From positions 38,454,230 through 38,518,229 of the forward strand of contig CM051516.1 in NCBI GenBank assembly GCA_028015205.1: DNA of 64,000 bases, given 5' to 3'. This DNA is from Mytilisepta virgata. Taxonomy: Eukaryota; Mollusca; Bivalvia; Mytilida; Mytilidae. Each line of letters starts with the position of its first letter. The stretch's first letter is position 1. The position numbers and the translations under genes were made by a program. This document shows, piece after piece, positions 10,661 through 21,959 of this stretch. The notes beneath the pieces are model-generated. The model searched no databases and had not been told where the DNA came from. It was given only the letters and a program-made list of their open reading frames with translations.

Positions 10661-10860
10661 CGAAAATCCACTACTTCCGTTTGCGAATGCGCGCAAACCA
10701 GTTCGGGTTCCGATCACGCATGCGCAGACCAAACATCTGGGTCGTGGCACGTGACTTACGTCACTTCCGTAAAGAAAAGGCGGGAAAATCCACTACTTTC
10801 GGTAGCGTATGCGCTCAAACCACTTCCGTCATTTCCGGTTGACGTCACTTCCGGTTGATC
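10655..10860. promoter_or_regulatory. CpG-rich cluster of CRE, ETS and NRF1-like motifs
   Basis: In an AT-rich background this 200-bp patch holds CTTCCG/CTTCCGG (ETS-type cores) at least five times, TTACGTCA and TGACGTCA (CRE-type), CACGTGAC (E-box type), CGCATGCGCA (NRF1-like palindrome) and GGCGGGAAAA (E2F-like). A weaker cousin with CACGTGACTGACGTGACTTCCG lies at 10185-10210. The motif identities follow vertebrate consensus sequences. No gene start is visible next to it, so it may be a promoter of an unseen exon or part of a repeat. Confidence 0.4.
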
Positions 10861-11957
10861 CTCCAACTCAAATGCTAATTAAGAACCGCATATATATACT
10901 ACTAACATACACCTCTTAAATCAATTGTAAAGAACCAGATATAACAATGTTTTAAAAGAGCGTTATTAATAAATTGTTAGCATAAAAACGAAAAAGCTTA
11001 AACCCTAACAATAGAACTTTCTGTGTTAACCTAGGTTCGTGGAATTGATTTTTTTTCCACAAATGTACGTTTCAGTTGTAACTAAAACAATTAAACTTAT
11101 CTGATATTGTTCAGCCATTTTATCCAGGGAAACAAAACACAATTCGGATAAAAAATGTTTAGTGTAAAAGGGAGATATCTCTTCCTGTGAGTTTTTATTA
11201 AATTAAATTTTACGTTCCCGGGTAGCACAAATATCAAACATGTTTGTCAATTATGCACAAAACATATAGTTTTAAAACTGTTTGGATGGGACTGAATTAG
11301 CCAATTCGAATTTTTATAATTTTCAACTGTTTGAATCCATGTATTATATCAGAAATAAAATTTTCATTTATTTTGTTTTCCTGGAGAATTTACTTCGTAC
11401 AGAGGTATATTAAGGATGTTCGCTGCTCAGTTTCAAAATAACAAGCTGTTCATAACACTGGTAAATATTGATTGTGTATTAATAAAGGAACTGAAAGAAC
11501 AGAAAAAAAATTATAGGTCCGTGTGCTTGTTTTCGAGATATAAGCCATTAAATATTTGGCGGGGAAAATGTGCTCTCTTGATTTTACATAGCTTTATCAC
11601 TGACAAGTATTATTTCTAAAAAAACCATTAAATAATAACAAGGATTTTATAAGATTTTTACCAATGGCTTATTGTTCTGCATGTAAAAGATTTATGAAAA
11701 GAAAAATAGGTACTAGCGGGAACAATTATTTATGGCATTCAAGTGGATAAAACCAGATGATTCTGCACATCTAACAAAAATTCAAAAACATGACAGCGAA
11801 CATCCTTAACCAAGAACAAAAAAAAAATGTCTTATCAATTCAGCATTTAGACAATCAAAATTCCAGACAATACATGCATAGTTTTTTTCGAAACAGACTC
11901 TTAGCAATCGGAACTGCCGATTATTCAATATAATCGTGTTAATGATTTTTTTTACAG
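10860..11957. other. Intergenic, upstream of the TLR pseudogene
   Basis: AT-rich, with no clear exon. The stretch ends in a polypyrimidine run and TTTACAG at 11951-11957, a good splice acceptor for the TLR exon. The exon carrying the start and signal peptide was not located. Confidence 0.4.
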
Positions 11958-12507
11958 GTGAAAACCATGAGATTAAGAAAACAAGCCACACAGTAAAAAA
12001 AATAAATCAAAATCTTAGATACGTTCCGAAAGACATAGATCCGACCACAGAAATCCTTGATTTAAGTTTCAATCAAATTCAAGATATTCCAAATGGTACG
12101 TTTTGTAGAACTCCGAATTTAACCAAGCTGATTATGTTACAAAATAAAATCTGGAAAATTAACATGAATTCCTTTGAATGTTTATCAAAACTTCAATATC
12201 TGGATATATCTGATAATAATTTAAGTGCAAATTTCATAGCCAAAGGATCATTTAATTTTCTGTCGTCACTTCAAGTAATGGTTGCAAACTCTAACAACTA
12301 TTTGCACCAACACCATATAGCTTACAGCGACGAGCTGTATCGCCTTAGTACATTAGTTAGATTGGATATTGATGAAAGTTATTCACTCCTGACTCATCTT
12401 TATATGTTCAAGGTCTTTAAAGGTTTAAAAAGTCTCCGTTTTTTAGGTAATACAGATGTATTGATTACAAATACAACATTCAAAGATTTGGCAGGTATTC
12501 CAATAGA

Positions 12508-12863
12508 TGGATGGATGAATTATTGTTTAATGTCCAGTGGCAACCAGATGCATATCAGGACGAGAACATGTTGATATGATAATGAATATGATCCCTGCTT
12601 TGTACTAGACCGACACGCTCAGTCGGATTTTTAATATGCTAGCTCACGAGGTAACTGTCCGCAGGAAGACATATCACCTCACTCGGAAACATTTTACTGA
12701 CTCCGAGCCGACCAGTCTTTGCTCTTACTCCTAGATGCCGCGTGCTTGGCGGAGAAGCAGCAAATACCAATTTTAATGTCTTTGGTTTGAGCCGGCCGGG
12801 GATCGAACCCGCGACCTTCCGCACTCGGGGCGAGCACTCTACCACGAGACAACCGAGGCGGTC
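12508..12863 (-). mobile_element. tRNA-derived SINE with 12-bp target duplication
   Basis: The element reads on the minus strand from 12863. Its head has a pol III A box (TCGTGGTAGAGTGC, 12834-12847) and B box (GGTTCGATCCC, 12799-12809), 25 bases apart, and looks like a tRNA with GGTCGCGGGTTCGATCCCCG as its TPsiC arm. The tail holds the mollusc-type GCCACTGGACATTAA word and ends in ATCC repeats. TATTCCAATAGA flanks both sides (12496-12507 and 12864-12875). Removing 368 bp restores the LRR frame exactly, which fixes the boundaries. Confidence 0.92.
12799..12847 (-). promoter_or_regulatory. Internal pol III promoter (A and B boxes) of the SINE
   Basis: A box at 12834-12847 and B box at 12799-12809 fit the TRGYNNARNNG and GGTTCRANNCC patterns on the minus strand. 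The good match suggests this copy is young. Confidence 0.85.
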
Positions 12864-14479
12864 TATTCCAATAGAAGAGCTTTATCTAAACGTGATTTCT
12901 ATCGAAAAAGGAGCATTCATTTTCTTTCCAGTATTGCAAAGTTTGGCAATATTTGCAGGATGGGATTCTGATAATGTGGAAAAGATATTTGAAACCTTAT
13001 CACCTTTCAGTGGTCGAAACATGACTAAACTTACAATAAAAAACAACTGGGGCGTTCCATTCACGATTGGACATTCTCATTTCAAATATCTATGGAATAT
13101 TTGTGTCAAGGAGGTACATTTATTGAGCATGAATATTGCGCAGATTGATGGTCATAGCTTCTTCAGATTTGCATCTAAATCGAAAAGTTTGGAGGTTTTA
13201 GATATGTCTAACAATCCCCTTGATCCCCATACTAATTATTGGATTTATTCGATTGGTGATTTTACAAACCTACGAATTATTAGATTTTCTCACTGGAGTT
13301 GGACGCCAAGAAGAAGAAGACGTCGATTAGAGATTGGATAACACGTGATATTACGGTTCCCAAAACTCTCCAAGAAATACATTTTACATATATTACTTTC
13401 GCTGATGAATCGAAATTTGTAATTAATATAATAAACGGAAAATCGATACGTGTAATGAATCTATTTCATCTAGCAACTACAGACTGCATGTGGTCTATAA
13501 AAGGAACAGAAGGATTAGTGGACCTCGATATAACCGATTTTAATTGCGGTTGTCTCAGTGAAAATTTTTTGTCAAATTATCCCAAATTAGAAAAACTGAA
13601 AGCAAAATATGCGAATATTGGTGAAGGAATTAAATCAAACTAAAGAGGTTTTACATTACTACACGGCCTTTTTAATCTTAGTTATATTGATCTGTCAGGA
13701 AACAATCTCACAGAAATACCAGAAACTTTCTTCAGAGATCAAAAAGATGTGTTAACATATCTCAATCTTGCAGATAACAATGTTGACAGATTATCTCTGG
13801 CAATAGATTCATACCCGAATTTGAAGGTGTTGGATCTTCGGTCAAACAAACTTGTATCTCTGAACAACGCTGAAAGAGCGATGCTCCAGAAAAATAAAAA
13901 AATAAGCATACTACTATCTGGAAACCCATTTTCGTGTACATGCAAGGAAATAGCTTTTTTACGATGGATTAAAGATCATGATAAAAAAAACTATTTACAA
14001 ATGTTCAGTGTTTGGGTGATGATAATAAGAAAACAAACATTTCTGAAGTAATAAATTCCATTTATAATTTTGAGAAAAGGTGCATTTCTAAATTTTGGAT
14101 TGAGTTAGGAGTTACATTACCGTTGTTAACATTTTTCACTGTAATCTTCTCAATAATTTATTATCGCTATAGGTATAAATTTGAATATATTCTATTAAAA
14201 GTAAGAATGAAATTGAAAAAATACGAAAACATTCACGACAATGATGATTATGAACTTGATGCATTTATCTCCTATAGTTCACACGACACTACATGCATGG
14301 ATGGTAAAGTTTCAACAAAAACTTACAGAAAAGAATTTTCGGATTTGTTTCGATGCGAAGGATTTCATTGCTGGAGATGGAATAGCCGTAAATACCGTGC
14401 GAAGCATTGACAGAAGCCGTAAAGTAATTTTTATAATAACTGAAAGCATAGCCACTGCTTTGTCCGTAGAATAAGCTGA

Positions 14480-17080
14480 ATTGTAATATATTTAACTTAT
14501 GAATGTACATTTGATTTTTGCTTTTTGAATCTGTTCGAATAAAATAAAATTAAATATGTTTAAAAAATAAGCGATAACCTCGGAAATGTTAGAAATATTC
14601 TTTGAAAGAAGTGATATTTTGATAAATTATTCACACAGAATCCAACACTGCTGTATAAATTACCTTGGAACTAACGTTTTCTGTTAAAGCAACTGTATTG
14701 GCTTTTGTAATATGCTTTATAGACCAGTATACGGATAGACAAGGGGCAGGTTTGGGTACCTGAAAAACGGTTTAACAACTAATATGTTCACTGTCTATAC
14801 CAAGTCAGACTTTGCGGCCTGTGTTGTTTTTAGGTGCTTTTTCTCTTTAATGTTGTTATTTTGTCTGGATTCCTTGGTTGCATTGATTAATTTCTGTTAC
14901 TAGTATTCATTTTGGATAAATCCATTATAAATTTCAATTGGAGAATCAGACTAAGATCCTGACTGGTTCCATGACGTCAATAAAACGAAGCCATTGAAAA
15001 CAGGAAATCAGATAACACTTACGACTTATCGTAGTCGTACAAATGTTTGTGAAACTGGACCCAGCATTTTATACAGAATTACACAAAATTTTATATTTGT
15101 AGCTCTTACTGTCAAAAGATCTAAAGTAAATTTCAAGTATCTGTGGGTTATTGGATTTATTCACTATATTACAAAAAACCCGTTCGTTATTAGTGCTTTT
15201 CTGAAAACCGGTTATAGTTTTCAAAAGTGTTGAAAGCGTGAGTAGTGTTTTTAATATACATAAAAGGTCTAAACATTTGGAATTATTGGAAATAATATTC
15301 GGACCAAATCATTCCAATGCTAACAAAAATTAAATTTACGATTTTAATGGGAGAACATAACATGAATTTAAAAAACGTTCACAAAAGTTGTACACAATAC
15401 TTCCTAATTTAATTTGGCGTCCGACGGGCCCGTCCAATTTAGAAAAGGTTGTTTGACCTCCGAGGAGCCTCGCACTATACCAGACATAAAACATGGTGGG
15501 TGTCTTATAAAAGGGAGGAGCTGCTTATTCAGTCGGATTAAAGGCGTTCATCCTTTTGGTTTGGTGTTTGTTTCTCATCAACATAATAATTTTAGTTTCT
15601 ATTGTTTGTTTGTTTTCATTCTTCCATATCTCGGTTTTGTCGTTGTTGATATCGATTTAAGAGTGTTGGATGGACCATCTGTTTACCTTATCTTCTCTTG
15701 TTAGGAAAAAACGAATGCTAAAATTGTCATTTTGGAAAATCTATTCTGTGATTAAGGAAATTTTAATATTTTACACACAGCACTTATATACGAACTAATT
15801 TTAGGAAGAACATTTAAAATGCTTTTTTTTACTTAAATGAAACAGGTGTGGATAAAATGTATGTATAAATGTATATATTATACCAGCCTTTAATATTGAA
15901 AAGTGTCAAAAGGCAATTACACTTCCATGCAACGTAATAAACTAAATTTAAAATAAAAAGTCCGGTCCAACAATGGCTCTGCACTGAAAATGCGCAAAGT
16001 AAATACTGTCTAGTACATGTATATACGTACTGAAAATCATATAGAATTGAAAAATATAGAATGATACTTCGCGAGTAGTTGACCACGGTATTTTCAGAAT
16101 CGAGATATTTAAATCTTCAAATTTCGAATCTTGGAAAATGACCACATCGTAACAAGTTGTGAATTGAGTTACAGTTATTTAGAAAACATAAATATTTAAA
16201 AAAATGAAAAACTAAGTAAAAATGTAACCGTTAAATTCTACTCAAAACTCGAAATTTCGAAATAAATAACGTTACGCATCAACTCTGCTCGCAAGTAATT
16301 TTGAAAATATATGCTCATTACATACCACTTTTGAGTTTTTCAAGTTTTCTACAGGGCCTCTACACAAACTGTGAAAATCCATTCCAACAGCTCAAAATTC
16401 TAGCTTTCATAAGTAATGTGAAGTTATTATTCTAGAATTTGCATCAACGAAATATTTATATTAAAAGGCTCAAAAGGATTTTTATAGATATCCAAATGGG
16501 TACAAATTGTACCAGCAAGTTCATATTGTTTACTGATACAGACTTTCTCTGATATCATCTCTAGGAAAAGGAGACGTAACTATCACAAGCCTTAAATATG
16601 AGCTCTTAGCTATCCAGATGTCTTTTTATTACATAATAATTTATGAATTCCAATGAGTCAGAAATAGAGAAAACCTTGAAACCAGTGTCCTTTTTTCACC
16701 TATTCTTTGAGAGTCTAGTAATACATTTTTATTCTTAAATGGCTATTTTTCTCCTTTTCAATCTTGACTGTCTTGATTATTTATAGTTTATGAAAATTCC
16801 AGACAACAATAAAAGAACAAGATAACATGTCTACTTGCAGTCAATCAAGACTTGATAAAACCAGTTCATAATTAAGACAGATTTGTTAATGTTTACGTTT
16901 ACTTGTAATCAACAAATCTGAACTTTTCTTGACCGATCTTAAATGACTGAGTGGTAACCTATCTTTTCATGTGATCTTGTTATCTTGAATTTCTTGAATA
17001 TCCACAAAAGAATACTGAAAGGACAACACAGTAGGGAAATAGAGGACAGATAAACCTAAGGAGCAATCCAAAAACGTAAT
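14480..17080. other. Intergenic, no gene recognised
   Basis: Contains diverged repeat sequence near 14700-14880 and a TATA-type core promoter candidate at 15506-15534 (listed separately). Inverted words at 16803-16815 and 16973-16985 (ACAAGATAACATG and its complement) and CAGATTTGTT with AACAAATCTG near 16880-16920 hint at a decayed foldback element. No coding region supported. Confidence 0.4.
15506..15534 (+). promoter_or_regulatory. Candidate TATA box plus initiator
   Basis: TATAAAAG at 15506-15513 is followed by TCAGTC at 15529-15534; the A of the initiator sits 25 bases after the first T of the TATA box, the canonical distance. The surroundings (15415-15500) are more GC-rich than the flanks. 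No open frame of note follows, so it may drive a mobile element, a non-coding transcript or nothing. Confidence 0.35.
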
Positions 17081-17083
17081 CCA

Positions 17084-17340
17084 TTAGACAGACAAAACCC
17101 GGAAGACAAATGAACAACCACAAGCACAAACAAATAAACACTGAAAACTAAAAAACAATGAACAACACGAACTCCTATAAAAACCAGCAGTGAACGCAGG
17201 TGCTCCGGAAGGGTAAGCAGTTCCTGCTCCGTATACGGTACCCGTCGTGAAGTTCAACAAAGTCAAGCCGGTGGTAGTCGCAAATCGGTGGCTGTACATG
17301 AAATGTTACGACAGTGGGAACAGGTCCAACATCATCTTAA
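17084..17340 (-). repeat. Retroelement-tail repeat (CCGGAGCACCTG family)
   Basis: On the minus strand the words TTGAACTTCACGACGGGTAC, GGAACTGCTTACCCTTCCGG and AGCACCTGCGTTCACT match the copy at 37270-37600 (plus). A weaker relative is at 50740-50870. The same CTTCCGGAGCACCTGAG word occurs in the tail of the retroelement at 1330, so this is probably a 5'-truncated relative. The apparent open frame is repeat-derived. Confidence 0.7.
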
Positions 17341-17756
17341 ATATTGGACACTGTAACTGTCAATCAATTTGTGATAACAACCGTAAAATTTCCTAAGTGA
17401 TGACATCAACTAATAATTGACAAAATCCTGGTTAATAACATTTTGTGACAGCAATAATCCTCTTTGTCGAAAGTCATGGTAACTCGCGCATGCCCTTGAA
17501 TATCGGATAAGCTGAGAAACATAGACGCCATAAAAACGGAACACGATAAATAATTCTATGAATAGCTAACGGAAAAAAAACATATAATAAGGTGCTTCAG
17601 AAAATTAAGACAAAGGAAGAAAAACAAAACCAGAATGTGTGTTAATCATATTCACAAGATCATATAAAGAAAAGTTGTCATGTATTAATTAGTAAACAAC
17701 ATGAACATATTGGTACAATTAATACCCATTGTGGTATATATAACATATTTTGGTTC

Positions 17757-18895
17757 ATTCCCGTTTAGCCAACTTTTTGAATTTTTAGGTATTACAGGTA
17801 AAAAATGAAAGTTGGATAGATGAGATCAAAGGTAATTAGGAACAAAGGATTTTTATTAGGTAATAATGGACTGAAAATTATTCCAGGAACATATTAAGTA
17901 TATAAGTATATAATGTACTACTGACATTTGCGAATTGTAACTGTAGGTGATATTTTAAAAAATATATTTTGTTTCAAGTTTTTATCTTGATACAGACATT
18001 TATTGTAACTAGATAACATATTTGTTATAATTATGTTTTATTTCTTGTTGTTAAGTGACCAATTTCATTTTCATAAATGTACATCAAATGTTGTTCTTTA
18101 TTCTGTAAGTTTTTGTGTGTATTTGCCTGGTGATTTAATGATTACTGCTTGGTGTGTATTCAACCTATTGAAGATCTATATTGGCTTATCATTTGTATTT
18201 GCTCTTATATTTTTTACATTTCCCCAATATTCTCATACCCTTTTTCTGATTTCTATATTTCATCATTGTATACTATAAGAAAGAAAAACTATTAAATTAT
18301 TATCTTTGTTTTATTATATACAAGAGAACATATAAATTAATACAATAATAGCACATTTTAAAGTGGCAATATATATTTATCTCAATAAATGATAAACAAT
18401 AAAAGTGTCACAAATCAAAAGCAATGTTCAGCACAAAATGTTTCTTGTATCTTCATCCGGATCTCGGTGGCAACCTGAGTGTTCTGGAGTTTCTCGATGA
18501 CGAGGAACAGATTCGTGTGAGCCTTGTTTAACTGGTTGTTGAGTTTGTGGTTTTTGGTCCGACGGTTGAGTAGTACCCTTAAATGACATTTAAACTTTCA
18601 AAAATATTTTATAAATGTAATAATATTATAATTCACCAAACATTTGCTTCAATTAATTTTAAAATAATTTCAATATTTTCATAAATATTTGAATCAAATC
18701 CTAACAATTTCCCCCCATATTACTGTTCTATTTACATATAATGTTAATCCAAACAGGAACAAATTTTCAGTCACAATTTAAGATGACACCTAATAATTAC
18801 TAAATAAACAGCCCACTAATTAACTACAATCTAAAGTTGGCTAAACGGGAATATTGTATTATATCTGATTTTCAAAAGTTGGCTCAAAAGCAACG
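17757..18895. mobile_element. Candidate element bounded by inverted CCCGTTTAGCCAACTT ends
   Basis: ATTCCCGTTTAGCCAACTTT at about 17757-17778 recurs inverted at about 18835-18856. A variant (TTCCCGTTGCTTTTGAGCCAACTTTTGAA) lies inverted at about 18868-18900. The inner sequence is AT-rich except for the small frame at 18428-18589. No transposase was found. The boundaries and target duplication are unclear, so this is a tentative call. Confidence 0.4.
18428..18589 (-). CDS. Possible small protein or exon, 53 aa
   Basis: ATG at 18589 opens a 53-residue frame (MSFKGTTQPSDQKPQTQQPV onward) ending at TGA 18428-18430. It is hydrophilic, rich in Gln, Pro, His and charged residues, and its base composition is markedly less AT-rich than both flanks. 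No family is recognised. It could be a small gene, an exon (TTTAAG before GGTACT could act as an acceptor), or captured host sequence inside the element at 17757-18895. The evidence is composition only. Confidence 0.25.
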   Translation of the reverse strand: MSFKGTTQPSDQKPQTQQPVKQGSHESVPRHRETPEHSGCHRDPDEDTRNILC

Positions 18896-18899
18896 GGAA

Positions 18900-20026
18900 G
18901 ACACCCATATTTTAAAGTGTTTAATATAAACATTTTATTGATGGAAATTCTATAATAATGACTGTCACAATACTTCTGAAAGATACGATTTTTCAGCTTT
19001 TGCAATGGATGTTAACAGCTTGTATAGAGGGCCGGTGAAACTCTTGACTGCTTTTGTTGATGGTTTGTTTTAAATTTCGGATAGAGAGCAATTCTTTAAT
19101 AGAGAGACTAATCGAAGATATTATTAAAAAAACATAATTGTTTTTTATCACTATTGGACAGTTGTATGCATGGAGTGCGCTCTGACGTATCAGTTACAAA
19201 AAAAGGCAGATTGAGTCCGTTGAATCTCGGACTAGATACTGAAACAAGTATAATGAGTTTATGTAATATAATAAGTTTCAGAGACCTGGGATGTTTCCTT
19301 TGTACTGCTGACGTCATTAATGTATATTACCATATTACAAAAGTTACCCGTAGATAAGAAAACCATCTATGACTTTAGCGGCTGAGAAATATCCACGTTT
19401 TTTCTGATCTTACGGAAATAGTGTTAATAACACTAAATAGTGTTTTGCCTTATATCACAGAAACTCGCAAATGTACTATTTGATAACAGCAGAACACAGG
19501 AGACTTCATAACTCCTAACAACTCAACTTCGGTATCGTTAAGTTGTTGGTTTTTGTAAAATTTTATGTTGAGTTATCCTTCTTTCTCTGTGTATTTGATA
19601 AAATACATGTATGATACATTGGTTTTGTATTATAACATTAATCCAAACCAACAATGCACATCACCAAAACTTTAGAAAACAAGAAAGTCATTGTATTTAC
19701 AGTATAATTTATCATACTAATATGTAAAGTTCTAATTGATATACACCTGTTTATCAGTATAAATATTGAATAAACTGCATGCGTCATTCCAAACTAATGA
19801 AGTACTATTCTAATAGCTGTAAAACATCACGAGTTTTTTTCACCATTTATTGTATGAAAAACATAAATGAAATACTGATATTAAAAAACTAAAAGGAATT
19901 GATTGTTCATTTTTTTTCAGTTTTTTTACATCATCAAAAAGTTTGATGCCGCTTCTTTTATCCAAACATTTTTCATATATATCTATATCTAAACTTTCGA
20001 CTTCAAGAATTGATTCTTCGTTTTTG
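18900..20026. other. Intergenic, nothing firm
   Basis: AT-rich. A short minus-strand frame at 19840-20031 (EESILEVESLDIDIYEKCLD) looks mildly coding-like but cannot be assigned. No repeat or RNA gene seen. Confidence 0.35.
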
Positions 20027-20101
20027 CTCAAATTAAAATGGAGAACAAAGATATGATACCATGCTCAAATTAAAATGGAGAACAAAGATATGATACCATC
20101 G
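20027..20101 (+). repeat. 37-bp tandem duplication
   Basis: GCTCAAATTAAAATGGAGAA continuing CAAAGATATGATACCAT is present twice without a spacer and is identical in both copies, pointing to a recent event. Confidence 0.9.
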
Positions 20102-20580
20102 ACATTCCAATAGTTACAAATCGCAGTCCTTTTTACTCATTCGAAGCAGTTTTTCGTCAAACGTTACTCAATAACAAGGATAACTATACTTTAGCTCCAA
20201 TCTTTAATTTCAGCTTTTATCCGCTATTTACATTTTTGTAGATGATGACCTATAACTTTAGGTGATTAACTAAAACTACATCTTTCATCTGATAAGTCAA
20301 CTATCTTGGCCGTCATCTTGAAATTGCACTGATGGCAAAGTAAGACAATTTATAATTATGGTGTTTTGTTCTTGCAGTACCAGAGTGTGGTGTTTACATT
20401 TTCCAACTACAAAGCTGTTGCATCGCTGGGGTTGGGGCCGTTCATCATTTGTGGACAGGACTCACGGCTGCTGATGCAAATTTGGTTATCTTCTCAGACC
20501 ACCCGGGGTTACCCCTGGTAAATTTAATGAGGTCCATGTTCATAATTTTTTGTCTTGTATTTCTGCTGTTTTTTTATACT
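20098..20580 (+). mobile_element. Decayed retroelement fragment
   Basis: CATTCCAATAGTTACAAATC and TACTCATTCGAAGCAGTTTTT parallel the intact-looking RT words IPIGT and YSFEADF in the fragment at 41346. Downstream, GGACTCACGGCTGCTG, CCCGGGGTTACCCCTGG and AGGTCCATGTTCATAA resemble the retroelement tail at 1340-1380. It is heavily degraded. Confidence 0.5.
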
Positions 20581-20639
20581 TACTTATCGTTTGGTTTTTC
20601 GGATTTTCCTTATCTGACTTTGAAATCAGTAATATAATA

Positions 20640-21834
20640 TAAATATAAAATGAATACAGTAAAACTTGACACGTCTGTGCATTTTTAGATTTATAATCAT
20701 AATCTTGAGTAAATCTCATGGATTGTAAAACGATTTTCCATACCATCGTATTTAAATAATCTTTAAATATAGCCCCAAATATAGAATTCTGTATCTCTTA
20801 TCAAAGTTAAATAATTATATCATTATTTTTTCACATAACTGCCGTCTTTTGATTCAATATACAAAAAAAAAAAAAAAACCAAAAAACCGGATATGGCATA
20901 AATGCACACCACATATTATGGGACATTTTTTCAACTACAATTTTATCTGCTTAATTATAATAATTATCATTATGTATTGTACAAAGAGATGCTACAAAAT
21001 GTCAAAGCAATTAGAACGTTTTACGGTTACGATTACTAACTGGTCAACGTTATAGTATTTTCGTTACCTAATAAAATGTATCTCAAAATACCGAAATAAA
21101 TTTGATGCACCGTATGGCCATTTCGTTGACCGACAACTCATCTGCAGTGCTCGAGATCGAAATATTGGAAAACCGTTTAAAGATGTATTGATGAATTAAT
21201 AAGCACAACCATCAAAAATGAAAACAAACAATTTGTAAATGATTACATATATACTTTGCATTTGTCAAATTCATTGGGTATCTACAAATCGCCCCCCCCC
21301 CCAAAAAAAAAAAAAAAAAAAACAAAAAACAAAAAAAAAAAAACAAAACTTTTCAACAAATGCTGCATGCCAAGCAGGGTGTCTTCACTGTGACAGGACC
21401 TAATCTTACTTCATCATGTTCATGTTTATCATGGAAGCGTGTGCTTTCTTCTTTGTTTATTTTTCTGTTTTCAATCAATACTAAACTTTACTTTTTTGTC
21501 CCTTCAAGTTTGACTACATGAACTTGTCTGTGAAAATTAAACTTTAAAGTATTTAACATGTATTTCATGATTACAAATACATCCATCGTACTTTTAAGTT
21601 ATTATTGCTGGACATTTTTGTATGTTTGTGATTTTGTTCTTAGTAACCTAAAGATATATAATTTCACGAGTCCGTTCCCCTTGACTGTATTGGTGTTAAA
21701 AGTGCAGTGTTGACAAAAATTGTGTTTTATTTTTATTAAAAAATATTTTTTATTAAATTTTAGTTACTATATCAAGGTTTTTGATACCTTTTATGAAGAT
21801 ATTTAAAATGCATATCAATATCAAAATATCATAT
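20640..21834. other. Intergenic with homopolymer runs
   Basis: Poly-A near 20863-20878 and a poly-C/poly-A run at 21291-21350. No gene seen. Confidence 0.4.
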
Positions 21835-21958
21835 AACAGCACTTCGTGTTTCTTTCTTATTTCTAGGTCCAGCTATAACCGCTGTTTTTTTAGTAAACGG
21901 CATCTGGACCTAGAATAAAGATTAATACAACGAAACAAATGTGACACGAAATGCTGTT
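21835..21958. mobile_element. Hairpin MITE, about 124 bp
   Basis: AACAGCACTTCGTGT at the left pairs with ACACGAAATGCTGTT at the right. The inner arms TTATTTCTAGGTCCAG(C/A)T and CTGGACCTAGAATAA also pair, leaving a short T-rich loop near 21885-21893. The nearly full-length palindrome would fold into one hairpin. Confidence 0.8.
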
Positions 21959-21959
21959 A

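Larger units (their letters stand above)
11958..14474 (+). pseudogene. Toll-like receptor pseudogene (LRR-TM-TIR)
   Basis: TLRs are membrane receptors that sense microbial ligands with leucine-rich repeats and signal through a cytosolic TIR domain. Visible in order: an N-terminal LRR cap and repeats (ILDLSFNQIQDIPNGTF, LQYLDISDNNL), more LRRs after the SINE (LEVLDMSNNPLDPH, YIDLSGNNLTEIPETFF, LKVLDLRSNKLVSL), a C-terminal cysteine cap (NPFSCTCKEIAFLRW), a membrane helix (about 14105-14160), and a TIR domain with box 1 (ELDAFISYSSHD) and a box 2 region (KDFIAGDGIAVNTVRSI). Damage: a SINE at 12508-12863, a frameshift near 13300, an in-frame TAA at 13641-13643, frameshifts near 14015 and 14297, and a stop before TIR box 3. 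No signal peptide exon was found; TTTACAG precedes the exon. Several independent lesions make sequencing error an unlikely full explanation. Confidence 0.88.

Noticed and set aside
12799..12863. A functional tRNA gene on the minus strand
   Set aside because: A and B boxes are present but the sequence continues into a SINE body with target duplications, so it is a tRNA-derived SINE head.
17084..17299. 71-aa minus-strand frame as a gene
   Set aside because: The same residues (YPSGAP type) appear in a repeat copy at 37363-37572; repeat-derived.
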